Positions 47,601 to 56,351 of a stretch of DNA of 64,000 nt are shown here, in pieces; position 1 is the first letter of the stretch, and every line of letters begins with the position of its first letter. The position numbers and the translations under genes were made by a program. This stretch comes from Paratrimastix pyriformis (taxonomy: Eukaryota; Preaxostyla; Paratrimastigidae), in NCBI GenBank assembly GCA_027972325.1, contig JAPMOS010000166.1, positions 1 through 64,000 on the forward strand, given 5' to 3'. The notes below the pieces were generated by a model. It was not told the DNA's origin. It did not search any database and worked only from the letters and a program-made list of their open reading frames with translations.

Positions 47601-49125
47601 CCTGACCGACTCCATCCTGCGACTGCTGCGACAGGACAAGCGCGTTGCATGCTTTATGTCGGGCCGTAACGTGATGGAATCGATTCGCCAATTCGTTCAG
47701 GCTCAGCTCCCCGACATTCACATCGTAACCTTCAGCGGCAAAGATAACGAAATGCACAAGAAGGGTGATGAGTACGTGTCTCACTTCGCCGAGAAGCGGG
47801 AGATCATCTCCAACGACATTAGCAAGTATCTCGTCGACCACAACACGCGGCTGTTCATGTACACAAGCACCATCACGGCAGGCGTCGACATCAACGTTGA
47901 CCACTTCGACACGTTCGTCCATCAAATCAGCAGCGAGATGAGTCCCATCGAGACAGCGCAGGCCATCTTCCGTGTGCGCAAGTACCGGATGCACGAAGGT
48001 CTCATCGTCTATCAACATCGTAAGTGTGAAGTCAAAACACAATCACTGACTCAAATCCTCTCACTCGGCAACACCGTTGAGCACGCCTTCTTCGATGGCC
48101 GCTGCGATTGGACGATTCCACAACAAGTGCTTGCGATGCTGGATGCGCGCAGCAATGAGCTGATGAACGGGTCGCTTCCCTTCGTCGTTCAAGCCCTCAA
48201 GCAACACAACTACAACCTCAACTTCGCCGAACTGAGTGCACCCGAACTCGATCCCGTCGCACTGTGGAAACCCGATATGAGCAACAAGATCATTTGCCTG
48301 ATGGGGTGGACACAGGATGCAGATGGCCACTGGACTCGCGCGCCGGAGCACTGGACACCAACGGCTGAGGAGATGACTCAACTTGGCGTGAGAAACAACA
48401 CAGCTTACCTGCTCACTGTCCGCGATCCGCTGTTTGAAGAGAAGAAGGCATGGTACGAAATGATTCGAGACCTTGGGATGGATGCCGAATCGGGCTCCAA
48501 CGTTCAACCGCGCGACGTCATCATCTATCATCATCGCGCCACTCTCAGTGCATATCACAAACTCATCAAGGCGCAAGGCGAGACGCACGGAACGGCAAAC
48601 ATCGTGCGTGGCGTGGCCCTTCTCCGTAACGTTCACGACAAGTGCACCGGCGCTGAAACGATTGCCACGTTGCCCGCAGAGGTTCCGAGGCCGGACATCA
48701 ACGCGCAAATCAAGAAGGTCTCAGCTGTCATCGCCGAGCAAGGCCGAACAGAGAAAGCAATAGCGCGATCGGGTCTTCAGACGCGTGGCGCAGCATCCGT
48801 CGTCCCGCAAATCGATCGCAGCATCGTCCTTCGAATCGCGAAGGAGGTAATGGACACTGCGCAGCGCCATGGTACAACATTGGAGTTCAGCTCCGACGAG
48901 GCGGCACGCTCAACATCAGCAGATGAGGTGATCAGAATCCTGGAGGCTCACAAAGAAGAGCTGAAGACGACTCATGTAGTCTCACGCTTCGACGTAACGA
49001 AAGCGCACGAGATGGTATACAACCTCATGCTTAATGCCGGCCATCAGATCGCGAAGTGGACATCAGCACGGAAGCAAGTCGATGGACAACGATATCGCGT
49101 CTACACGCTCAACCTCGATTCGTAA
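44572..49125 (+). CDS. Family-B DNA polymerase-primase-helicase fusion protein
   Basis: 1,517 codons, uninterrupted to the stop at 49,125; the annotated ATG is only the first Met in frame, the gene being truncated by the gap. Residues 69-78 DFAGLYPSMM are polymerase motif A, 193-201 KIMVNSLYG motif B, 243-249 FIDTDST motif C (usual YGDTDS), 321-326 KRKTYC the thumb lysine motif. Residues 541-547 KAYFDVE and 584-589 SYHLIC, with MRCF near 625, match the catalytic motifs of archaeo-eukaryotic (UL52/PrimPol-type) primases; CELC...CSRC at 738-766 is the zinc site. Residues 819-827 KARMGSGKT (Walker A), 914-919 LVLDEV (Walker B), YTSTITAGVDI (1097-1107) and AIFRVRKYR (1131-1139) form an SF2 helicase like herpes-type origin-binding proteins. 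The C-terminal 350 residues are unassigned. One polypeptide would cover initiation, priming, unwinding and synthesis. Base composition differs from the host-like flanks. Confidence 0.85.
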   Translation: MKQRASLSPHTSCTRKSWGMTKRAAWDLRDHVTLRWNYGQIGEKNGKYKGAINWSENDYFADSPCVMFDFAGLYPSMMRAYCISPFSVIGSFPSLDQVFTEQRTPANTTYVRNSTEAEIDEYNKTIEGQVNPLHLFREDIIDTYTAFAILPNDPFIKTVDYFVNARADHKKQLKAAKTQHEAKYHDTMQWCFKIMVNSLYGLLGSPYACYMFNEVCAAAVISAARDAIVRASGIISTYGKRLFIDTDSTAVRLYPEYMPPKLAFTTKEDVAAFNAWSSALQNEINEKLRESYSASRYFPLERLPFISFAFEAAFERALFAKRKTYCEMKIIPALNSAPEFSYRGCQFTVQTSYVRDRTLALLQKMIHLSRDQQAMCLAKFFDEEMRNVKRAPLMYARKQKLQNRDQRAECLKQNYPAQVRDKEICDIIRVLSTEKKTSAAWAPISDEYTPRNIDYVETLNAAYTGNVSRYFPIWRKIVPKSAILVEKGGELLDRTELMFRVETRDGKQSMRNATADELTELLLSKRDTRTVHEIVDCNPHKAYFDVERDGAEPLPIESIIRHVEHVMGRGSVTCYSACGPAKRSYHLICNRLVSRNLNKIVARYLKDNCGFDCIDDGVYAQGHTMRCFTQDKLVRTDAGLVMANRVVRLESDPSCESVTLDRILESLITDTAGVPEFETQVLDFSEKLIEVDPIIYQAQATNFPAGLTEYLAAKFGDYKLQEANKGRARVVPSKPYMCELCDRMHAKDGGWISQSSSQFVFHCSRCRDEDKVATFKYNAKITYHQKLQQLHAACPTFQADHRADEYLNCAITDRLTCIKARMGSGKTQNLARILTVEEPNCTAVMISVRRTLAFDYMKRYRAENSLPFESYMDLTAKQISIHQHPRLVIQVDSLGRLDVTDFGSSVGARTIRYLVLDEVESLLNQVKSTDDTRIVQTLCELMTHADHVVAMDGLLQQSTVRMLEAMMSSYGPRQLIKATRIDFNKDMPAYDVKFVEASFRQSKENRGLTFLTDSILRLLRQDKRVACFMSGRNVMESIRQFVQAQLPDIHIVTFSGKDNEMHKKGDEYVSHFAEKREIISNDISKYLVDHNTRLFMYTSTITAGVDINVDHFDTFVHQISSEMSPIETAQAIFRVRKYRMHEGLIVYQHRKCEVKTQSLTQILSLGNTVEHAFFDGRCDWTIPQQVLAMLDARSNELMNGSLPFVVQALKQHNYNLNFAELSAPELDPVALWKPDMSNKIICLMGWTQDADGHWTRAPEHWTPTAEEMTQLGVRNNTAYLLTVRDPLFEEKKAWYEMIRDLGMDAESGSNVQPRDVIIYHHRATLSAYHKLIKAQGETHGTANIVRGVALLRNVHDKCTGAETIATLPAEVPRPDINAQIKKVSAVIAEQGRTEKAIARSGLQTRGAASVVPQIDRSIVLRIAKEVMDTAQRHGTTLEFSSDEAARSTSADEVIRILEAHKEELKTTHVVSRFDVTKAHEMVYNLMLNAGHQIAKWTSARKQVDGQRYRVYTLNLDS

Positions 49126-49830
49126 CCGCCGCCGGTGTCACACGTTCCCCGTAACGTCCGGACCCCCTCTATCTCAAGTGGCCACCTACATATTCCCAAG
49201 ACTTCCATCGCCGCGCTCCCGCGTAGGTGGCCACCTTCCCCGTAACGTCCGAACCCCCTCTATCTCCTACGAGTGGCCACGTAGGAAGTCTTGGGAAATT
49301 GAACGTGGCCACTATCGCTAGACCCCCCTCCGGAGACCCTTCCGCCTTTTTAGCCTCTCCGGATCCCCCTTAGTCGCTCTTGCGGCAGGTACGCTGGTGG
49401 CCACCTACAACATGCGCGGGGTCTGAGTTTAACGTCCGAGGGGGGTCTACTGACTACCAGAAGATGGCTCGCCATACTACCTATTATTTCTTAAGTCTTC
49501 CCCGGACTTCCAACGTGGCCACTTTCGCTAGACCCCCTTACTCGCTCTTGCGGTCCCTCCTCGGCGTGTGTGCCATTTTCGACCTTGCCGACGGGGGAAG
49601 CGGCAAGGGTTCTGGAGATAACGATAGTAAAGGGACGATCAACGCTAAATGGGAAGTGGCCACCTACACCGAACACGAAGTGGCCACCTACACGAGAACC
49701 AAGGTGGCCACCTACTCGGGAAGCGTCGGCGAAGGCCGATCAACGCGAAATGGGAAGTGGCCACCTACACCAAAACGAATAGTATATAGTAGTAGGTCGA
49801 GCCATCTTTGTAGGTGGCCACCTAGTGATA
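49126..49830. promoter_or_regulatory. Array of eleven GTGGCCAC palindromes, origin-like
   Basis: GTGGCCAC occurs at 49,178, 49,227, 49,273, 49,305, 49,397, 49,515, 49,656, 49,680, 49,704, 49,758 and 49,814 (first base). Most are followed by CTAC, giving GTGGCCACCTAC. The sites at 49,656, 49,680 and 49,704 are exactly 24 bp apart, and the next two intervals are 54 and 56 bp. A phrase CCCGTAACGTCCG with CCCCCTCTATCTC repeats at about 49,149 and 49,239, and CGCTAGACCCCC at about 49,315 and 49,526. No convincing gene lies here. Its place directly after a replication protein with an origin-binding-type helicase suggests an iteron-like origin; a promoter array is the alternative. Confidence 0.6.
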
Positions 49831-50086
49831 TCAACCGCAAGTTACTGATATCAAAATCGAGAAACTGGGAAGACCCCGATTTTTGAAGTCGCGCGAAACC
49901 CGCAAATTTTATTTAAACGCGGACTTCCCAATATTTTATATACGGCCCACCCACCCACCCACCCACCCACCCACCCACCCACCCACCCACCCACCCACCC
50001 ACCCACCCCACCCAGGTTTTAAAAACAGCTAGCTATATACGAATATATATATAATTATTTTCTTTATAATTATATATATAATATTA
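49831..50086. other. (CCCA)n tract and AT-rich segment
   Basis: About 17 CCCA units (49,946-50,014), then a strongly AT-rich stretch (50,015-50,085, TATATATAATTA motifs) ending in the start codon of the next ORF. The AT-rich part would melt easily and could be an unwinding element or promoter. The composition shift across the CCCA tract could also mark a junction between two sources. Confidence 0.6.
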
Positions 50087-50458
50087 ATGCCAATTTTCAC
50101 TTTAAAAAATGGTGCACAAGCAGAAAAAATAATTATGTCTGGAACTTACAAAGATACAAAACAAAATCGGTCTTTAGGGCGTGTCGGTCAAAAATATAAT
50201 AAAACTGTGTTTCGAATTGTGAAAGGTCCTTCTCGTGGTATCAGGAAAGCGCGACACTCCGGGGGCAGTTTAAAAGACTACGATTTCTCCGATGTCGTTT
50301 TCAATGGTCAGCCTATGACTTATATTGACGACGATGGCAATTCTGTCGTTCAATTAGTAAAAACAGATGGCTCAGTCGAAGATATTCCGGAAGATAGATA
50401 TATTCGCTTCTTAAAACCACAGGTTGACGCAATATTAAAAAAAAAAACAACCACGTGA
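50087..50458 (+). CDS. Small uncharacterised protein, AT-rich, virus-like
   Basis: 123 codons from the ATG at 50,087 in an AT-rich context unlike the GC-rich flanks. Mixed charged/hydrophobic sequence, Lys-rich at the N-terminus (FTLKNGAQAEKIIMSGTYKD), with YIDDDGNSV near the middle and ending in a poly-Lys run from an A11 tract. No family recognised. The reading frame probably continues into the next ORF if the A tract is one base off. Confidence 0.5.
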   Translation: MPIFTLKNGAQAEKIIMSGTYKDTKQNRSLGRVGQKYNKTVFRIVKGPSRGIRKARHSGGSLKDYDFSDVVFNGQPMTYIDDDGNSVVQLVKTDGSVEDIPEDRYIRFLKPQVDAILKKKTTT

Positions 50459-50486
50459 ATATTACAAAAGACCAATAAAAGATACG

Positions 50487-50678
50487 ATGATGGTCGGTGA
50501 CGGAATAGGGGCCGAAATTATTGATGGTGTCGCCGAATTACCTGGCGCGATCCGCAAGGTCATAGGTGATATGAAGATTCATGGTCCTAAGATCGGCATT
50601 ACTCATGGCTATCGAAACCCTTTCACTGGACAATACATGGTCGGAAATAAGTCAGAAGATTTAACTTACATGGGATAG
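50487..50678 (+). CDS. Small uncharacterised ORF, likely continuation of the preceding one
   Basis: 63 codons; the frame is open upstream to the A tract at about 50,438-50,448. Gly/Ile-rich start (MMVGDGIGAEIIDGVAELPG), then KIGITHGYRNPFTGQYMVGN. It shares the AT-rich composition of the previous ORF, so I infer one gene split by a homopolymer error or frameshift. No family recognised. Confidence 0.4.
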   Translation: MMVGDGIGAEIIDGVAELPGAIRKVIGDMKIHGPKIGITHGYRNPFTGQYMVGNKSEDLTYMG

Positions 50679-51108
50679 GTCATAAGATGAAAGAAATAAA
50701 AAGAATAAAAAGGAGAGATCAGAATATGACGAGAACAAAGTTTGAGTGTGAAGACTGCGTCTTCTCCCCAACTTCGGATCCTATTCGTTAGAAGACAGAG
50801 AGAAGAAGTCAGAAGATGAATAACATAAGGAGAGGACATAAAATGAAGGAAATAAAATTGAATTCATGTTAGGAAATCAATTTCATGTATCCCCATACGT
50901 CTCACTCTCCCTTTTCCCACCCTACGCCTACCAGTGGATGGAAAATTTCACGTCACAAATCCCGACGAGGATTTTCATAAAATGACGAAGTTTTTATGAT
51001 GGGCAGGTGCAGGTCAGCCCATTTATGATGGCACTTTTCTTAATAACCATCACTCCATGACCTCTTCCCATCATAAAAGTTTTTTTATACGGTGCCACCT
51101 TTACTTAC
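50679..51108. other. AT-rich spacer, no gene
   Basis: Purine-rich, low-GC sequence (AAGATGAAAGAAATAAAAAG repeats with variation near 50,688 and 50,843) followed by short ATGATGG/CCATCAT-type partial inverted repeats (about 50,975-51,075). The inverted arm begins at 51,109. Confidence 0.5.
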
Positions 51109-51525
51109 TCCCGGGTCCTGGATTCCGTGGTTGTTTTTACGGTCCTTGCACACCCAATAAGGGTCTGCGTCATATGTGGGCCGATGAGTTGAGTGGTCGG
51201 GGACCCCCTCTGACGCAACATACCGTAAAACACGAAATTGTGGACCCCACGAAATTGAGTACCCCCCCCCCCTATTTTCAGGGCTCCTCGGACCAACTCA
51301 ACAGGAAAACCCCCGAAATTCGTACCCCCTAGCCCACGAAATAGTACCCCCCCCCCTCCCCCTATTTTTCGGACCATTTTTCAAATTTAGTACACGGATA
51401 CGAAATATTCTGGTAATATGCTGTTGCTGTGCCTGAGCTGGCCATCCAAACCATGTGCCGGATCGCTTGCATCCCCCTTCGCCCCGGAGATACCCTTTTG
51501 CGTCTGACGGACCACACAGCCGGGC

Positions 51526-54500
51526 AGGGTGGCGGCGTGGGCCTTCAAGGCCTCGATGTTGTTGCACAGGTCGGCCCTGGGGTGGAAATATAAGAATGAT
51601 TGGGCGGGGTGTGGTAAGGGGGTGGGAGGACGGGAGCTGGGGGGGGTGGGGGTGAAACGAGGTTCACGGACCGGCAGCAGATGTCACAGCCGCCATAGTC
51701 GTCGCCCTGCAGGAATTCCCAGCCATCGGTGCGGCGATAGAAGCCGCACGCGGGGTCGGAGCTGTGTGTGTGTGTCGGGAGAAAGGGCGTAAGTCGGAAG
51801 GGAGATTTTTGGGGGGTGGGTGGGCGCGTTGCAGACGTCCAGTGGCCGCGGTTGGCCTCGGGGCAGGCGTGCTTGAACCAGCCGTTGGTGTTGAAGCCCT
51901 GCGGGGGAGGCGCAGCAGAGGGAATGCTCAATCAATAACGGGGAGGGGTGAGGGTGGGCTGGCTGGGGCTCAATCTCACGCAAGAGCGCAGGAGCCAAGG
52001 AGAAGTCAAATGGACCGAAGGGTGGGTGGTGGTAGCTGCGAAATGTAGGGGGGGAGGGAAGACCGCAGCGATGGGGAGGGGTTAGCGGGGGCGGCAGACC
52101 ACACAGTTGGGCAGCGTCTGGGCGTAGGCCTTCAAGGCCCCGATGTTGTTGCGGAGCTCGGGGCTGGGCGGACGGAATATTGATGATAATTGGATGATGA
52201 TGATGATTGGATGATTAGATGATCGGATGATGATGATGATTGGATGATGACTGGATGATGATGATGATGATGAGAGAGAGAGAGAGAACATGCTGTGTAT
52301 TTGCGAGGGCGCAGGCGACAAGTTCCCGGAAAGAAAGGTTACTCGCGCCTTCGCGCCATGCGTTACACTCCGGGGGGAGCCGGGCCAAACGACCCGATGA
52401 AAGTTGGCTCCTCCCGGCCGGTGGCCCGCTCGGAGGCGGTGCCGCCCGGTGATGGGGTGTGTGTGTGTGTGTGTTATACTATTCAATCACCTAAACAGCA
52501 CGACATAATCGAACTGAGAAATAGTGAATGAAAACCGTTGGTCCGGCCGAAGCCGAGTGGTAAATGCACCCCAGCGCTCCCTCCAGGGGAAGGTGCACAG
52601 GGGGCATCGGGAGGAAGAGAGAGACTGGAAACTCGCAAGGAAACATCAACTCGCATACAAAATGGAACAAAGAGGACATGACAGAATGAGGGGGCGGGGG
52701 GACCGAAGAACAGAAAAAAGAAAACGAAAGTTAATACGAGAAGCACTCCTCGCGCCAGCCTGAGGGGGGGCTACTGCCCATCCACCAGCACCGGAATGAC
52801 CGGTAGCTCAACTTGGATGGTCCCCTGATCCACCGTCCCCACACTGGCTCCTTCCCCACATCATGATCCCCCGGCTGGGGACCAGGTCGGCGGCACCAAT
52901 CTTGCGAACAGCAGCGGAAGCAGCCGGCGCCACGGCAGCGGGATCAGGCGCCTTGGTGTCAGCCATGGCAGGGCCAGACACAGACAAGGGGGGGCACAAC
53001 AACAGGGACAGCAGGGCAGGGGCACCCACTGCAGGGGCGATCGACTTCTTGCCTCCGGGCTCACCCCTTCGCCGAGGCTGGGGCTGGGGTGCGGGAGCTC
53101 GCAGGCGGCTTGGCGACCACTGGGTCAGGAACCGGGGTGGACGGGGCGGTGGGCGCCGCCGGTTGATGTGCAAACGGGTTCCCGAAGGGGCCGGGACCGC
53201 AGGGGGTGCACAGTGGTGACCTCAAGGGGTTGGCAGCCCGTCCTTTCTTGGAGCCCGAGAGCGACTTCGGAGAAGGAGGGCTGCGAGGGTGTGGCGGACC
53301 TCCACCCAATTGACGGGGTGGGGTGATACATGATGTCGGCCGACACCCACTCATTGAGGTTGTGTGACGTGACGAATCAGACGGTTTCAAAGAGCGGTTG
53401 GATGAGGCTGCGGGACCACCAAACGCATACTCATTGGGAGCTCCTCGGACGATTCCGATGAGATACTCTCCAAGTCCGATTGTCCAGCATGCCACGTGAC
53501 AGAGCCAAGCACTTGATAAAAGAAGTCAGTCATAGACGAAACGAGCATTTCTCGCTCGAGGCTGCCGAGCATTTCAACGATCGTCTTCAGCAATGCTCTG
53601 GAGACGACCCGCTGCTTGTGAACAGTGATGTACCCAAACAATTTCGCAAGCTCAGGAAGCATCTTTTGCGTAAGCACCTTGAAATCGCTGTCCAGATCCG
53701 TATAGCGGAGATGCTTTTCAGAGATGTCGCGGTTCAGGAAGCGCAGAAACGGATCATCATTGCGTTTAATTTCGGCATGCATCATGACGAAGTTGCTGAC
53801 GTCTCCATCAAGATCGTCATTTTCCGAGCAGATTTCCATCCAACGGGACGCTCGGATTTGAATTCAAAAGGACGCCAATGCCGGGGGAGCCCGGTGATGG
53901 GTGGTGGGAGGGTGTCGCCGGTGTGTGTTCATCTCCGGCGACGGCGGCGAGCTCGTGGCTGGGGTGGGCCAGGGTCCCCAGAATCGAGTGTCCCGGGAGT
54001 CGTCCCCAATGGGACGACGGGAACGAGCTGCCTGATGGGGACGGCTTCCAGAGGGATGACGGGCCCGTAGGGGAACGGCGGCGGGGGCACAAGGGGCGCA
54101 GGTGGTTGCGGACGGTGACGTTCACGTGGAGCAGAACGCTTCAGGGGCGGTGGTGGAGGAGTGGACTCACAGTGCCCGGAATGTTGCACCACCATTGGAG
54201 TCGGAGTCGGAGGAGCGAAGGCATGATCTGATGCCGGTGGGTCAGGCACCTTTTTGGATGTAAGAGGCTGCACAGATGCTTTCTTGGGTTTCGGAGGCGG
54301 AAACCGGGATTCCGATTTTGAATTCCGCATGGACCGGTAATGGGGGTCGGATTTCAATTCCGGGTATCGATCGAGCACACGAATGGTGAAGGGAGTAAGC
54401 GTCGGGAAAAGGTATGAGGAAAGGTGCTCGCTGAAATCCTTTGGCGCATGTTGGGCAATGAAATCGACCAGAGAGCAGATGTCGACACTGAGCTGTCTGA

Positions 54501-54676
54501 CATCTCTCTCGTAGTGGTGGCGGACACGACGAGCGAGACCGCTTTCGTGCTTCTTTATGGCATTGGATAGCCACTGAAGAGAGCCAGAGGTTTCTGGAAT
54601 AGAGCTCATTCTTTGAAGAAAGAGCGCACTCAAATTTGATTTGAATGCGAATAGAACCCCTGCCTGATGATGATGA

Positions 54677-54746
<70 letters not shown>

Positions 54747-56351
54747 CTGGATGAATGGTGATGAGCTGGATGATGTGTGAAGCAAAGGACTGATCAATCG
54801 GACAAGCGGACCGGCAGCAGATGTCGCAGCCGCCATAGTCGTCGCCCTGCATGAATTCCCACCCATCGGAGGCCGAGGCAACCGCCACAGGAGCGGGTCT
54901 CGTGCGGCGATAGAAACCGCACGCAGGATCGAAGCTGCGTGTCGGGGAAAAGGGCAGGGGCAGGGGTGAGTCCATCGGAAGGGAGATTTTGGGGGGTGGG
55001 TGCGCGCGTTGCGGACGTCCAGTGGCCGCGGTTGGCCTCGGGGCAGGCGTGCTTGAACCAGCCGTTGGTGTTGAAGCCCTGCGTGGCGCAGAGAGATCGA
55101 TGAGGCCCCGGGAACGAGCGATTTCCGGATTCACGCGGATCACCAAAACCGATGATGGCAAGCTCGGCAAAGTGGGGAGTGCGGGAAAGGCGGTGAAATC
55201 AAGTCAGAAGCCGAGGAGCCGGGTGGCAGGTAGCCTTTCCGAGGGTGAGGGAAGAGGGAACTCATGGTTCTCTTCTCGCCTGCGTCCTTGCAAATCGACA
55301 GCACTCAGCCATACGTCCTTGCAAATCGACAGCACTCAGCCATACGTCCTTGCAAATCGACAGCACTCAGCTGCAGAGAACGCAGCATGGAGGAGGCGAT
55401 TGGGGGAGGTGGTCGGCGGGGGCGGGCGGACCACACAGTTGGGCAGGGTGGCGGCGTGGGTCTTCAAGGCCTCGATGTTGTTGCAGAGGTCGGCCCTGGG
55501 TGTGTGTGTGTGTGTGTGAGGAATCATGATGATTGGGCGGGATGGGAAGTCAGGCCAAGGAGTACCGGGCAGTTTTTAAGATGATTTTGAGCTCCCACGT
55601 CGACAAGAACAACCCAAACCCACGGACCGGCAGCAGATGTCACAGCCGCCAAAGTCGACGCCCTGCAGGAATTCCCACCCATCGGAGGGCGGGGCTGCCG
55701 TGCGGCGATAGAAACCGCACGCCGGGTCGGAGCTGTGTGTGTCCGGAGGGGGGGCAGGGGCAGGGGTGAGTCCGACGGAAAATACCGCAGAGGGAGAAGA
55801 ACATTCGCGAGTTTGGGGTTGAATGGCGTGCGGACGTCCAGTGGCCGCGGTTGGCCTCGGGGCACGTGTGCTTGAACCAGCCGTTGGTGTTGAAGCCCTG
55901 CGAGACGCCCCGTCACGAGAGGCGCAGCAGAGGGCAACGGGAAGCCTTCCCAAAATCAAGGGCGACGGCTTTTTAAGATGATTGACTCAAAAGACCCAGC
56001 TGGTCGTTTTCCCGAGGGGGAGGGAAGAGACGAGAACACAGTGGATATGGTTGGCGGGGCAGACCACGCAGTTGGGCAACGTCTGGGCGAAAGCCTTCAA
56101 GGCCTCGATGTTGTTGCAGAGGTCGGAGCTGGGAGAAAAAAAATATTGGTTGGAATATTGGACCGCTGGAAGTTGAAGAGGCGGCTCACAAACCGGCAGC
56201 AGATGTCACAGCCGCCATAGTCAACGCCTTGAAGAAATTCCCATCCATCAGAAGGCACCCACTCCTCCAAACCACCCTTCAAAGACGAGATGCTGGATAC
56301 TCGAATGATGAGATGGCAAACCTCGGAGCTCTTAGGGCCGTCGTTTTCCAT
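51526..56351 (-). CDS. Repeated PAN/Apple-like module gene, right arm
   Basis: Minus-strand counterpart of the left array. B exon ends near 56,192 (PSDGWEFLQGVDYGGCDICC), C about 56,129-56,066, A about 55,902-55,841, B about 55,737-55,633, C about 55,496-55,433, A about 55,084-55,021, B about 54,940-54,812 (intact here, broken in the left arm), C about 52,172-52,109 (ELRNNIGALKAYAQTLPNC), A about 51,902-51,841, B about 51,764-51,680, C about 51,589-51,526. It lacks the LTR and (CA)n insertions of the left arm, but has a different (CA)n element between the B exon at 54,812 and the C exon at 52,172. A short deletion near 56,340 removes the acceptor-like GGCAG seen in the left arm. Confidence 0.65.
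52175..52456. other. Spacer between a PAN C exon and the copy-3 element
   Basis: (GAT)n with GATTGGATGAT variants (52,190-52,272), a short GA tract (52,273-52,287), then a phrase (ACATGCTGTGTATTTGCGAG) also present in reverse near 40,325, and GC-rich unique sequence. Confidence 0.5.
53387..53839 (-). CDS. ORF2 of copy-3 element, conserved helical domain
   Basis: 150 codons from the ATG at 53,839. It aligns with the copy-1 protein: NDDPFLRFLNRD, KHLRYTDLDSDFKVL, MLPELAKLFGYI, ALLKTIVEML, and a WH/WQ pair near the end. That order of motifs in two diverged elements implies a selected function. Other frames continue Pro/Ser-rich sequence to about 52,800. Confidence 0.55.
   Translation of the reverse strand: MEICSENDDLDGDVSNFVMMHAEIKRNDDPFLRFLNRDISEKHLRYTDLDSDFKVLTQKMLPELAKLFGYITVHKQRVVSRALLKTIVEMLGSLEREMLVSSMTDFFYQVLGSVTWHAGQSDLESISSESSEELPMSMRLVVPQPHPTAL
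53929..54609 (-). CDS. ORF1 of copy-3 element
   Basis: 226 codons from the ATG at 54,609. The first half is helical and basic (RRVRHHYERDVRQLSVDICS, FSEHLSSYLFPTLTPF). The second half is proline-rich and ends in an Arg tail. Not present in copies 1 and 2. Gag-like by position and composition only. Confidence 0.45.
   Translation of the reverse strand: MSSIPETSGSLQWLSNAIKKHESGLARRVRHHYERDVRQLSVDICSLVDFIAQHAPKDFSEHLSSYLFPTLTPFTIRVLDRYPELKSDPHYRSMRNSKSESRFPPPKPKKASVQPLTSKKVPDPPASDHAFAPPTPTPMVVQHSGHCESTPPPPPLKRSAPRERHRPQPPAPLVPPPPFPYGPVIPLEAVPIRQLVPVVPLGTTPGTLDSGDPGPPQPRARRRRRR
55284..55370. repeat. 31-bp tandem triplication, right arm only
   Basis: GTCCTTGCAAATCGACAGCA followed by CTCAGCCATAC repeats at 55,284, 55,315 and 55,346 (the third diverges at its end). 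The left arm has a single copy near 34,830-34,855. Confidence 0.9.

Larger units (their letters stand above)
52457..54660 (-). mobile_element. Related (CA)n-tailed retroelement, copy 3 (diverged subfamily)
   Basis: In minus orientation it begins GGGGTTCTATTCGC at 54,660, close to the start of copy 1 (GGGGTTCTAGCC), and ends in a CA tract at 52,474-52,457. A GGCTTCGGCC hairpin near 52,545 resembles the TTCG hairpin of copies 1 and 2. It has two ORFs (54,609-53,929 and 53,839-53,387). The left arm lacks it. Its 5' flank is an (ATC)n tract, so the target duplication cannot be read with certainty. Confidence 0.7.

Noticed and set aside
49946-50014. Telomere at the end of a linear replicon
   Set aside because: (CCCA)n is not a known telomere repeat type, and sequence continues on both sides. 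A plain microsatellite or an assembly junction is more likely.
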